Assembly: GCF_003666605.1 (NCBI RefSeq)
Contig: NZ_RCIV01000018.1
Span: 1 to 49,994, forward strand
DNA length: 49,994 nt
DNA from: Propionibacterium australiense
GTDB taxonomy: Bacteria > Actinomycetota > Actinomycetes > Propionibacteriales > Propionibacteriaceae
Direction of reading: 5' to 3'
This document shows, piece after piece, positions 1-7,501 of the stretch. Each line of letters starts with the position of its first letter. The stretch's first letter is position 1. The translations under genes were made by a program, and so were the position numbers. Below the pieces are notes generated by a model. The model saw nothing but the letters and a program-made list of their open reading frames with translations, was not told the DNA's origin and did no database searches.

Positions 1-126
1 CAATCGCCAACCTCAAAACCTGGCGAATACTCCACACCGGCTACCGCAGACCCATCCACACCTTCCCACAAACCATCACAACAGTCATCGCACTAGAATT
101 CTACAAAAACAGTTTTGCATAACCCT
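1..126 (+). mobile_element. Right end of an IS element (IS5-like), truncated by window start
   Basis: Positions 3-122 read as the C-terminus of a DDE transposase. The 15 bases at 112-126 are the inverse complement, with one mismatch, of the 15 bases that open the IS copies at 49129 and 49870. They are therefore the right terminal inverted repeat of the same IS family. The IS body lies outside the window. It runs in the same orientation as the copies at the right edge. Confidence 0.75.
3..122 (+). CDS. IS transposase, C-terminal fragment (partial)
   Basis: Thirty-nine codons, open from the window edge to TAA at 120-122. The residues (IANLKTWRILHT near the start, ALEFYKNSFA at the end) are typical of the end of IS5-family transposases with a DDE_Tnp_4-type domain. 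This is the part missing from the interrupted copy at 49270-49870. The stop codon lies inside the terminal inverted repeat. Nothing suggests this copy is broken, but only its end is visible. Confidence 0.7.
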   Translation: MANLKTWRILHTGYRRPIHTFPQTITTVIALEFYKNSFA

Positions 127-559
127 CTAGGGCGGTCACCTGGTCGGGCGGGTATGCTCGTCCCGCCGCGACACACGTGCGCGAAGAACCGGCCCGCCCC
201 ACGCACGCGGGCGCCCGCCTGGCCGACGAACGCGGCGGGGAGTTTTGAGGGACGACGCGAGTGCGCCGCGACCAGCCCCTGGACCGACCAATATGATCCT
301 GAACCGGGGTGGCGACACGCAGGCATGCTTTTTCTCACAGGATGTGGCCGTTCTTGACCCAAACAGGCCCAGAGCGGCCACATCCTGTCAGTTTTGGCAC
401 GTCCTTCCAGGTACACCGGGTTCGGGTCGTCTGGCGCGCCCGGCCGCTAGAGCACTGCGCCGGGCCGGTAGGCGGTCGCCTCGGGGTCGGCTGCCGGTCC
501 GCCCCGCGCACGCGGGCGCGCGGTGGGCCGGGATCCAGCCGCTGGGGCCGTGGTCGGGT
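127..559. other. Gene-free region between IS end and the OYE-type reductase gene
   Basis: I see no convincing gene here; the open frames are composition-driven. The region holds a palindromic repeat element (322-399). It also holds two similar 29-mers, 189-217 and 494-522 (26 of 29 bases identical, same orientation), which bracket that element. Confidence 0.5.
322..399 (+). repeat. Palindromic interspersed element, copy A
   Basis: It opens with GGCATGC plus a T tract and closes with TTTTGGCA. Between them, 337-350 pairs perfectly (14 bp) with 375-388; the arms carry ACAGGATGTGGCCG and its complement. The unpaired middle is about 24 nt. The same architecture recurs at 12154-12231 and 37651-37728. 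This copy lies downstream of the 3' end of the minus-strand reductase gene. No ORF is inside. Confidence 0.75.
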
Positions 560-2476
560 TCACTCCATGATGCGAATGGCGTGGTAGCCCTCGTGGACCG
601 CGTCGAGGATCTTGCGCGGACCGACCGCGTCCCCGATGACGGCGACGTCATCGCAGACCGCCAGGCAGGCCTCCTCCAACTCGTTCGACGCCGTGAAACC
701 GGCGGCGTTCAGGACGGTGTCGGCCGGGATCGTCACGGTCTCACCGTCCTTCTCGTAGCTGAGCGAGCCGGCCGAGATGTCGGTCACCCTGGCGCCCGCG
801 ACGACGGACACGCCGCGCTCGGCCACCATCGCGCGCAGGTGCTGGTCGTTGTTGAGGCAGTGCGCCGCGGCCGCGAGGATGTCGGGGAGCATCTCCACGA
901 TGGTCACGCTGTTGGCGTCGGGCGCGATGTCGCACGCGGCCTCGGTGCCGGCCAGCCCGCCGCCGATGATCACGACGTTCCGGCCGACCTCCACCTGGTG
1001 CGTGAGATAGTCCGTGACCGGGATGGCGTTCTCGATGCCGGGGATCGGCGGCACCGCCGGGACCGAACCCGTCGCCAGGATGATCTTGTCGACGTCCACG
1101 TCAGCCAGGGTCTCGGCCGTCGCCTCCGTGTCCAATGTGATGGTCACGCCCAGCTTCCGGCACTGGGTCTCCATGGACTCGATGAGGCGGATGATGTCGT
1201 GCTTGAACTCGGGGCCGCCGGCTGGCCACAGGGTGCCGCCCAGCCTCCCGGACTTCTCCAGCAGCTCGACGTCGAAGCCACGCTGCCGAGCGGTGATGGC
1301 CGCCTCCATGCCACCGGGGCCGCCGCCGATCACGAGCACGGAACGCCTGGTGCCGTCGGGCTTGGGCAGGGCGTACGCCTTCTCGGCGTAGCACTGGGGG
1401 TTGACGGCGCAGTAGTAGTGCTTGCCCGAGAAACCGGCGAGCAGGCACTCGTTGCAGCCGACGCAGGGGCGGATGTCCTCGTCCCGGCCCTCCTGGACCT
1501 TCCTGGGCCAGTACGGGTCGGCAAGCAGCTGGTGGGCGAGCCCGACGTAGTCGAGGGTGCCCTCCTCGACGACCTGCTTGGCGAGACCCGGTTCGATGAG
1601 CTTGCCGTCGCCCAGCAACGGGACGGACACGACCTCCCTGATGGCCCGCTGGACGTCGAGCTTGTGACCGGGCGCCGAGTAGACGGTCGTGATGGCCTGG
1701 AACCACTCCTCGTAGCAGCCGGTGTCGACGAGCAGGGCGTCGACCCCGGCCCGCTCCAGGATCTTCGCCATCTCGACCCCCTCGTCGAGGGTGCGGAAGC
1801 CCTCCACCCGCTGGTGCGGGGTGAACTTGACGATGATGGGCATGCCCGCTGGGATGTTCGAGCGCATGGCCTCGATGCACTCGAGCGTGAAACGCATCCG
1901 GTTCTCGAGGCTGCCGCCGTACTCGTCGGTACGGTTGTTCCACTGGGTGGAGTGGAACTGGTCGAGCAGATAACCGCCGTAGGCGTGCAGCATCACGGCG
2001 TCGGCGTCGGCGTTGACGGCGAGGCTCGCGGAGTAGCCGACCCGCTCGACGAGATAGTGGATGTCCTCGACGGCGAACGGCTTGCAGATGAGCTCGGGGA
2101 ACCAGAAGGAACTCACCGAGCCGGCCGAGTAGGGCGGGGTGAAGGGATCGGTGAACTGCTGGCGGCCGAGGCCGGGGGAGATCTGCACACAAACCTTCGC
2201 CCCCCAGTGGTGGCAGCGGTCGATGAGCATGTTGAGGCGCTCCACGTGGTGGAAGTCCGAGAGCTCGGTGCACGGGCGCGGCTCGTACCGGGTGGAGACC
2301 ACGTTGGCGCCGGTGACGATGAGACCGGCGCCGCCCTTCGCGCGCTCCTCGAAGTAGTCGATGCCCTCGTTGCAGTAGGCGCCGTCGGCCTCACCGGTCG
2401 TGCCCATGGGCGACATGAAGATCCGGTTCTTGAGTTTCATGGCGCCGATCTGCGTACGGTCGAAAAGGGTTCTCAT
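560..2476 (-). CDS. Old Yellow Enzyme/FadH-family FMN-FeS-FAD oxidoreductase
   Basis: A 638-aa protein with the full three-part architecture of 2,4-dienoyl-CoA reductase/BaiCD-type enzymes. The N-terminal TIM-barrel OYE domain (about 1-340) contains GGYLLDQF and DEYGGSLENR. A CxxCxxxC...C cluster (CVGCNEC, then C in HYYCAVNP) binds 4Fe-4S. The C-terminal FAD/NAD(P) domains show GGGPGG and GGGLAG. Such enzymes pass electrons from NAD(P)H through FAD and the cluster to FMN, which reduces an activated C=C bond. The start at 2476 is preferred because a GAGGGGAG Shine-Dalgarno precedes it; an upstream ATG at 2506 has none. It is divergent from the lactonase/ula-like operon and shares its regulatory region, so it may reduce an unsaturated intermediate of that pathway (inference). 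A possible -10 (TATAAA) lies at 2590-2585. Confidence 0.85.
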   Translation of the reverse strand: MRTLFDRTQIGAMKLKNRIFMSPMGTTGEADGAYCNEGIDYFEERAKGGAGLIVTGANVVSTRYEPRPCTELSDFHHVERLNMLIDRCHHWGAKVCVQISPGLGRQQFTDPFTPPYSAGSVSSFWFPELICKPFAVEDIHYLVERVGYSASLAVNADADAVMLHAYGGYLLDQFHSTQWNNRTDEYGGSLENRMRFTLECIEAMRSNIPAGMPIIVKFTPHQRVEGFRTLDEGVEMAKILERAGVDALLVDTGCYEEWFQAITTVYSAPGHKLDVQRAIREVVSVPLLGDGKLIEPGLAKQVVEEGTLDYVGLAHQLLADPYWPRKVQEGRDEDIRPCVGCNECLLAGFSGKHYYCAVNPQCYAEKAYALPKPDGTRRSVLVIGGGPGGMEAAITARQRGFDVELLEKSGRLGGTLWPAGGPEFKHDIIRLIESMETQCRKLGVTITLDTEATAETLADVDVDKIILATGSVPAVPPIPGIENAIPVTDYLTHQVEVGRNVVIIGGGLAGTEAACDIAPDANSVTIVEMLPDILAAAAHCLNNDQHLRAMVAERGVSVVAGARVTDISAGSLSYEKDGETVTIPADTVLNAAGFTASNELEEACLAVCDDVAVIGDAVGPRKILDAVHEGYHAIRIME

Positions 2477-2942
2477 GGCTCTCCCCTCTCTCTGGCAATG
2501 AGCCATTCATGGGGGCATGGTAAGACGCGGGTGTTTCCGTCGCCCACACAATTGGAGGAGAATTCTCGCCAGTTCTGCTGATTCTTTATAACACCGGGCA
2601 CCGCCTATTTTTGTCCCCGTCACGGGCTGAGCAGAGCCTCTCCTTTTAATGTGAGGAATTCGCTCCGGCGCGCTCCTTTCAGGGCTGTTTCGTCATGCCC
2701 TCTGACAACCGGTTCCGTTGCGACCGGGGTCTCTCCCGGTAGTTGCGCCGGTGCTCCGGCCCGCTCCCGGGCGCTGACCCGGTGCCGTCGTGCCGTCGCA
2801 CGCGGTCCGTCGACCGCGCGAGGGCATCCCCGTCGCCAGCCGGGGCCGGGCCCGGCCGCCGAACCGGAGCCCGTGTGCGCGGGCCCCAGGACCCCGATCG
2901 TGATCGACGCCCGGACGTCCCGGTCCGCGAAGGAGCGTGACT

Positions 2943-2958
2943 GTTCACATATGTGCAT
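2943..2958. promoter_or_regulatory. Operator-like half-degenerate palindrome
   Basis: GTTCACATATGTGCAT matches the perfect palindrome at 3040-3055 in 13 of 16 positions. The two centres are 97 bp apart, about nine helical turns, which would suit a looping or cooperative repressor. No regulator gene is adjacent in the window. Confidence 0.5.
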
Positions 2959-3039
2959 GTTTTCATGAGTGTGGACTGGATTGACCCCTTGGGTGGAGGC
3001 GTATTTTTCCTGACCATGTTAATTTTTCAAGGAAGTCGC

Positions 3040-3055
3040 GTTCACATATGTGAAC
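3040..3055. promoter_or_regulatory. Operator-like perfect 16-bp palindrome
   Basis: GTTCACATATGTGAAC is a perfect inverted repeat 112 bp before the lactonase start codon. Its form resembles binding sites of IclR-, GntR- or DeoR-type sugar-acid repressors. The E. coli ula and yia operons are controlled by DeoR-type UlaR and IclR-type YiaJ. Assignment to a family is inference. Confidence 0.6.
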
Positions 3056-3166
3056 AATAGATGTTGCCGGGGATGGTCCTGGCGGGGGATAAAGGTAATG
3101 CGGCACGCGCCCCGCGACGTGGCGGGAGTCGCACCAAATCGTCCTGTGAGGAAGGAACACACAACC

Positions 3167-4159
3167 ATGGCCATCGTCCGTACGATCACCGGCGACGTGG
3201 CGCCCGAGAGCCTCGGTGTCGTCAATGCCCATGACCACCTCATCCGCGTCGGTGCCGGTGAGGTCTACATCGATCCCGATCACCTGCTCGACGACGTCGA
3301 CAAGGCGGCCGAGGAGGCCCGTTACTTCGTCGAGGCGGCCAAGCGCTGGTCGCCCAATGCGACCGTCATCGACATGTGCCCGGCCTCGAGTGGTCGCGGC
3401 GTCCTCAAGACCCTCGAGGTCGTCGAGAAGGTCCCCGGCCTGCACGTGGTGCAGGCGACCGGTTTCCACCAGCAGAAGGTCTACCTCGAGTGGCGCCAGA
3501 GCTGGGTCAACCAGTACACCGTCAACCAGATCGCCGACCTGCTCATCGCGGACATCGTCGAGGGCATCGACCGTTTCGACTACATGGGCCCGATCGTCGA
3601 GCGCACCACCGTCAAGGCCGGTGTCATCAAGTGGGCCACCGCCTACGGGAAGATCACCGACTGGGAGCGCAAGTCCGGCAAGGCCGTCGCCATCGCCTCC
3701 AAGGAGACCGGGGCGCCGATCAACACCCACGTCACCGCGGGCACCTGCGGCCCCGAGCAGGCCCGTTTCCTCATCGACGAGGGCGTCGACCCTGCCAAGA
3801 TCGCCATCGGACACATCCAGCGCAACTGGGACCCGTGGGTGAGCGAGCAGATCACCAAGCTCGGCTGCTACGTGGAGTTCGACGGCACCAACCGCATCAA
3901 GTACGTGCCCGACAACGCCCGCGTCAATCTGGTGCGGGTGCTCGGTGAGAAGGGCTACGGCAAGCAGATCCTGCTCGGCACCGACTCCGGCAAGGCCTCC
4001 TACCAGAAGGTCTACGGCTCGGTCTCGGGCCTCGACTACGATCCCGCGGTCTTCGCGCCGCGTCTGCTGGCCGATGAGGGTTTCGAGGAGTCCTACGTCG
4101 AGGACCTGCTCATCAACAACGCCAAGACCTTCTTCGCGTTCGATCCGCTGAGGGGCTGA
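3167..4159 (+). CDS. Phosphotriesterase-family metal-dependent hydrolase (probable lactonase)
   Basis: A 330-aa amidohydrolase-superfamily protein of the phosphotriesterase-like (PLL) group. The binuclear metal ligands are visible in order: HxH at H22/H24 (NAHDH), the lysine expected to be carbamylated at about K155 (AGVIK), H188 (NTHVTAG), H216 (IGHIQRN) and D273 (LGTDSGK). Characterised bacterial relatives beside sugar-acid genes are often lactonases. Here it leads an operon with UlaD/E/F-like enzymes, so opening a sugar-acid lactone before phosphorylation is the likely job (inference). The start at 3167 is set by GAGGAAGGA upstream; the frame is open back to 3050 but without a ribosome site. 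The next gene begins 5 nt after its stop. Confidence 0.85.
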   Translation: MAIVRTITGDVAPESLGVVNAHDHLIRVGAGEVYIDPDHLLDDVDKAAEEARYFVEAAKRWSPNATVIDMCPASSGRGVLKTLEVVEKVPGLHVVQATGFHQQKVYLEWRQSWVNQYTVNQIADLLIADIVEGIDRFDYMGPIVERTTVKAGVIKWATAYGKITDWERKSGKAVAIASKETGAPINTHVTAGTCGPEQARFLIDEGVDPAKIAIGHIQRNWDPWVSEQITKLGCYVEFDGTNRIKYVPDNARVNLVRVLGEKGYGKQILLGTDSGKASYQKVYGSVSGLDYDPAVFAPRLLADEGFEESYVEDLLINNAKTFFAFDPLRG

Positions 4160-4164
4160 ACGAC

Positions 4165-4827
4165 ATGGCGAGCAGTCCACGTCTTCAGATCGCCCTGGAC
4201 ACCTTCGACCTGCCGTCCGCCCTCGGCCCGCTGCAGAAGGCGGCCGGGGACATCGACGTCATCGAGTGCGGCACCATCCTGGTGCTGTGCGAGGGCTACC
4301 ACGCGGTGCGGGCCATCCGCGCCCTGTTCCCCGACAAGAAGATCCTCGCCGATGTGCGCATCGCCGAGGCGGGCGCCAAGATCTCCCGGCTGGCCTTCGA
4401 GGCCGGCGCCGACATGGTCTCCTGCGTGGCCGGTGCCTCGCTGACGACGATCCAGCAGGTCTGCAAGGTCGCCGCCGAGTTCGGGGGCGAGGTGCAGGTG
4501 GAGCTGGCCGACGAGTGGTACGACGTCGAACGCGCCAGGGCCTGGCGCCAGGCGGGCGTGCAGCACGTCATCGTCAAACGCTCCCGCGACCGGGAGGCCG
4601 CCGGCGACCTGAGCTGGAAGCCCGACGACATCGCCCGGATCGACGAGCTCGCCGCGCTCGGGTTCACGGTCACCATCACCGGCGGCATCTCGCCGAAGGA
4701 CCTGCCTGTCTTCGCCGGGCACCCGGTGGGCATCGTCATCGCCGGACGCTCCATCGTCGAGGCAGACGACCCCGCCGCGGCCGCGCACGAGCTCAAGAGC
4801 ACCATCGAGCAGGTGTGGCATGAGTGA
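4165..4827 (+). CDS. ulaD: 3-keto-L-gulonate-6-phosphate decarboxylase-like protein (UlaD/SgbH family) with altered active-site motif
   Basis: A 220-aa orotidine-monophosphate-decarboxylase-suprafamily barrel. It is collinear with E. coli UlaD (EGTIL/EG, VTITGG, FIAGRSI-like segments). The family reaction is decarboxylation of 3-keto-L-gulonate-6-P to L-xylulose-5-P. D12 and E34 match the conserved D11/E33 of E. coli. In the signature DxKxxD, however, this protein has D63-V-R65-I-A-E68, so the Lys that stabilises the enediolate is Arg and the second Asp is Glu. The family assignment is therefore firm but the exact substrate is not. The following ulaE start overlaps this gene's end by 8 nt. 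Confidence 0.8.
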   Translation: MASSPRLQIALDTFDLPSALGPLQKAAGDIDVIECGTILVLCEGYHAVRAIRALFPDKKILADVRIAEAGAKISRLAFEAGADMVSCVAGASLTTIQQVCKVAAEFGGEVQVELADEWYDVERARAWRQAGVQHVIVKRSRDREAAGDLSWKPDDIARIDELAALGFTVTITGGISPKDLPVFAGHPVGIVIAGRSIVEADDPAAAAHELKSTIEQVWHE

Positions 4828-5692
4828 ACTGACCGACGGCATCACGCTGGGCATCTACGAGAAGGCGCTCATCGGGAATCCGCTGCAGACCAGTGACGAG
4901 TGGCGCCGCTTCCTCGACCAGGTGCCGGCAGCCGGCTTCAGCTTCCTGGACATCTCGATCGACGAGAGCCCCGAGCGTGAGGCCAGGCTCGAGTGGAGCC
5001 AGGACATGCGCCGCATGGTCAGGGCAGCCGCCGAGTCGGCCGGCACGATGATCGGCGGCCTGTGCCTGTCACTGCACCGCAGGATCGGCCCCGGCTCGGC
5101 TGATCCGGCAGTGCGCGCCCACGCACGGCGGATCATGGCCCAGGGACTCCAGCTCTGCCACGACCTGGGCATCAGCGTCCTGCAGGTGGCCGGCTACTAC
5201 TGCTACTACGAGGAGCCCAACCCCGACGCGGAGCGGTACTACGGTCAGCTGCTGGCCGACGCCGTCCCGATGGCCGCCCGACTGGGTGTCGTCATGGGCA
5301 TCGAGAACGTCGACGGCACCGACGTGACCTCCGTGCGTAAGGCGATGCAGTTCGTCCGGGAGGTCGACTCCCCGTATCTGCAGGTGTACCCCGACCTCGG
5401 CAACATCGCCGAGCAGGGCATGGACCCCGTCACCGAACTGGAGGCCGGGCGCGGCCACATGGTGGCCCTGCACGCCAAGGACGTGCGGGTCGGGGAGCCC
5501 CGGCGCGTCGACATGGGCACCGGCATCGTCGACTGGGACCACAGCTTCGATCTGCTCAAGGCCCAGGGCTGGGCCGGCCGCATGATGATCGAGATGTGGA
5601 ACGACGACGCTCCTGACTCCAACGAGCGCTCCAGTCGGGCCCGGCAGTTCATCGCAGAGCACCTCACCAAGGCCGGCATACCGGTCCTGTAA
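4820..5692 (+). CDS. ulaE: L-ribulose-5-phosphate 3-epimerase (UlaE/SgbU family)
   Basis: A 290-aa TIM-barrel epimerase, about the usual family length. Segments shared with E. coli UlaE run throughout: LGIYEKAL near the N-terminus, LDISIDE, LCLSLHRR, QVAGYYCYYEE, YPDLGN, HAKDVR, TGIVDWD and MIEMWND. It would interconvert L-xylulose-5-P and L-ribulose-5-P using a divalent metal. The acidic and histidine residues in MGIENVD, YPDLGN, ALHAKD and IEMW are the expected metal ligands. It follows ulaD with an 8-nt overlap, indicating translational coupling. Confidence 0.9.
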   Translation: MSELTDGITLGIYEKALIGNPLQTSDEWRRFLDQVPAAGFSFLDISIDESPEREARLEWSQDMRRMVRAAAESAGTMIGGLCLSLHRRIGPGSADPAVRAHARRIMAQGLQLCHDLGISVLQVAGYYCYYEEPNPDAERYYGQLLADAVPMAARLGVVMGIENVDGTDVTSVRKAMQFVREVDSPYLQVYPDLGNIAEQGMDPVTELEAGRGHMVALHAKDVRVGEPRRVDMGTGIVDWDHSFDLLKAQGWAGRMMIEMWNDDAPDSNERSSRARQFIAEHLTKAGIPVL

Positions 5693-5789
5693 GGGCGCGC
5701 ACCGCGCCCGTCCCCCTGCACCAGCCGGCCGCTCGACGAGAACCCGGCAGGCGGGTGCGTCCCCCAACGACACAATCCCCATCGCTTCG

Positions 5790-5807
5790 ACGTTCGAGGA
5801 GGAACGT
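5790..5807 (+). promoter_or_regulatory. Hairpin presenting the ulaF Shine-Dalgarno in its loop
   Basis: ACGTTC (5790-5795) pairs perfectly with GAACGT (5802-5807). The six loop bases, GAGGAG, are the ribosome-binding site of the gene starting at 5812. This may tune translation of ulaF relative to its upstream neighbours. It could also be chance, since the stem is only six pairs. Confidence 0.4.
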
Positions 5808-5811
5808 TCCC

Positions 5812-6480
5812 ATGCTGGAAGCACTGAAAGAAGAAGTGTGCGAGGGCAACATGGCCCTTCCGCGCCACGGTCTGGTCATCTGGACCGGAGGCAATCTGTC
5901 GGCCCGCGACCCGCGGACCGGTCTGGTCGTCATCAAGCCCTCGGGCGTACTGTACGACCACATGACACCCGACGACATGGTCGTCGTCGACCTCGATGGC
6001 AAGGTCGTCGAGGGCAGCCACGGTCCGTCCTCGGACACGGCCTCCCACCTGTACGTCTACCGGCGCCGCGAGGACGTGCAGTCGGTGATCCACACGCACT
6101 CGACCTTCGCCACCGCGTGGGCGGCCACCGGGCAGCCCATCCCGTGCTGTCTCACCGCGGTCGCCGACGAGTTCGGCGGTCCCGTCCCGTGCGGCGGTTA
6201 CGCGAACATCGGCACCGAGGAGATCGGCGAGCAGATCATGGCCCACATCGGCGACTCGCCGGCCATCCTGCTCAAGCAGCACGGCGTGTTCACCATCGGG
6301 GCCACTATCGAGAAGGCGGTGAAGGCCGCCGTCATGGTCGAGGATGTGGCCCGCACCATCACCTACGCCAAGATCGTCGGCCAGATCGAGGACCTCCCTC
6401 AGGAGGCCATCGACGCCAACCACGACCGCTACATGAACCGCTACGGCACCGCTGCCGCGTCCACGGGGGTGAGCGAATGA
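5812..6480 (+). CDS. ulaF: L-ribulose-5-phosphate 4-epimerase / class II aldolase family (UlaF/AraD)
   Basis: A 222-aa class II aldolase/epimerase with GGNLSARDP, IKPSG and SSDTASH. The zinc-binding HTH pair is at H94/H96, with a further metal histidine expected in the QHGVF segment. The family reaction is L-ribulose-5-P to D-xylulose-5-P, the exit of the ascorbate-type pathway into the pentose-phosphate pathway. The start at 5812 is set by GAGGAGGAA; the open frame reaches back to 5755 without one. A ~120-nt gap with a GC hairpin separates it from ulaE. Its stop overlaps the kinase start (ATGA). Confidence 0.88.
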   Translation: MLEALKEEVCEGNMALPRHGLVIWTGGNLSARDPRTGLVVIKPSGVLYDHMTPDDMVVVDLDGKVVEGSHGPSSDTASHLYVYRRREDVQSVIHTHSTFATAWAATGQPIPCCLTAVADEFGGPVPCGGYANIGTEEIGEQIMAHIGDSPAILLKQHGVFTIGATIEKAVKAAVMVEDVARTITYAKIVGQIEDLPQEAIDANHDRYMNRYGTAAASTGVSE

Positions 6481-7430
6481 GCAAGTACGAGATCTCCACC
6501 ATCGGTGAGGGACAGATCCGCCTGACCTGTTTCAAGGGCGAGCGCCTCATGAGCGCCCACCAGCTGCGCATGACCGCGGCCTGCTCCGAGGCGAACGTCG
6601 CCGGCCTGCTCAGCCAGCTCGGCCGCAGGGCCTCGTGGGCCTCGGTGATGCCGCGCGGTGAACTCGCCGACCGGGTCGTCAACGAGTTCCGGGGCGTGGG
6701 CGTGGACGTGTCCAACGTCGTCATCAAGCCCGAGGGCCGGGTCGCCCTCTACTTCATGGAGCCCGGCGAGTACCCGATGCCCGCGAAGGTGGTCTACGAC
6801 CGCGAGCACACGCCCTTCCGCTCGGTGACCAGTGCCGACCTCGACTGGGACGACATGCTCGACACCGAGCTGGTGTTCGTCACCGGCATCACCGCGGCCC
6901 TCACCGAGAACACCGCCGCCGTCATCACCGAGTTCGTCGACCGCGCCGCCGACCGGGGCGTCAAGATCGCCCTCGACGTGAACTACCGCTCGCTGCTGTG
7001 GGACACCGCCCGGGCCCGCCGGGTGCTGGAGCCGATCGCCCGCAAGTCGAGCATCGTGTTCTGCTCCCGCCGCGACGGCGAGGCCGTCTTCGGCGTGCAG
7101 GAGCCGGGGCAGAGCGCCTGCCGTGCGCTGCGCGAACTGTTCGGTGCACCCACCGTCGTCTCCACCGACCAGGTCGACGGCGTCTACCTGTCCGACGAGG
7201 CACGCGGCGACAAGACCTTCGAGGTCACCCGCGTGCCGGTCCTCGATCGCCCAGGCGCCGGTGACGCGTTCGTTGCGGGAACCCTGCACGGCTTCCTCGC
7301 CGGCGACGTCGAACAGGGCATCAAGTACGGGCAGCGCACCAGCGCGTTCGCCCTGACCCACTACGGCGACCTGACACGGCTGTCGCCCAGTGAACTCGAC
7401 ATTCCCACCACCACGGACATCGTCCGCTGA
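6477..7430 (+). CDS. PfkB-family carbohydrate kinase (2-keto-3-deoxygluconate kinase-like)
   Basis: A 317-aa ribokinase-fold kinase. The C-terminal PfkB signature is present as DRPGAGDAFVAG, giving the anion hole and catalytic Asp; LDVNYR and an N-terminal sugar-binding region are also typical. It resembles KdgK-type kinases that act on open-chain keto acids. In this operon it is the only kinase, and the transporter is MFS rather than PTS. It is therefore the best candidate to phosphorylate the substrate before the UlaD-like step (inference). It starts by ATGA overlap with ulaF. Confidence 0.85.
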   Translation: MSKYEISTIGEGQIRLTCFKGERLMSAHQLRMTAACSEANVAGLLSQLGRRASWASVMPRGELADRVVNEFRGVGVDVSNVVIKPEGRVALYFMEPGEYPMPAKVVYDREHTPFRSVTSADLDWDDMLDTELVFVTGITAALTENTAAVITEFVDRAADRGVKIALDVNYRSLLWDTARARRVLEPIARKSSIVFCSRRDGEAVFGVQEPGQSACRALRELFGAPTVVSTDQVDGVYLSDEARGDKTFEVTRVPVLDRPGAGDAFVAGTLHGFLAGDVEQGIKYGQRTSAFALTHYGDLTRLSPSELDIPTTTDIVR

Positions 7431-7445
7431 ACCAGCGGGCCCAGC

Positions 7446-7475
7446 GCCCGCCCCGGGACCGCCCCCGGGGCGGGC
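7446..7475 (+). terminator. Strong GC hairpin between kinase and transporter genes
   Basis: A perfect 12-bp stem, 7446-7457 with 7464-7475, around a 6-nt loop. No U tract follows. Because the transporter gene continues in the same direction with only 26 nt to spare, it may act as an attenuator or mRNA-end stabiliser rather than a full terminator. Confidence 0.5.
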
Positions 7476-7501
7476 TGTCCCCGTACAGAAAGAACTGATC
7501 A

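Larger units (their letters stand above)
2477..3166. promoter_or_regulatory. Divergent regulatory region with two operator-like sites
   Basis: This 690-bp stretch holds no convincing gene. It must contain the promoters of the reductase (-) and of the lactonase-led operon (+). The segment 2940-3060 is clearly more AT-rich than its surroundings and carries the two operator-like sites listed separately. A weak promoter candidate for the + operon is TTGACC at 2981 with TATTTT at 3002. The GC-rich middle (about 2660-2940) shows nothing I recognise. Confidence 0.5.

Noticed and set aside
245-2581. 778-aa open frame opposite the OYE-type reductase
   Set aside because: Asp/Gly/Val/Arg-rich with no domain; it mirrors codon bias of the real minus-strand gene, which has complete cofactor motifs.
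2620-2968. Short open frames in the reductase-lactonase intergenic region, possible regulator
   Set aside because: Arg/Pro/Ala-rich on both strands, no HTH, no ribosome site; the region is better explained as regulatory.
4165-4827. Hexulose-6-phosphate synthase (formaldehyde fixation)
   Set aside because: Same suprafamily, but there is no Hps-Phi partner, and sequence and neighbours follow UlaD-UlaE-UlaF.
7446-7475. Operon end before the MFS transporter
   Set aside because: The hairpin is strong, but the transporter is co-directional 26 nt later and fits the pathway, so I keep it in the operon.
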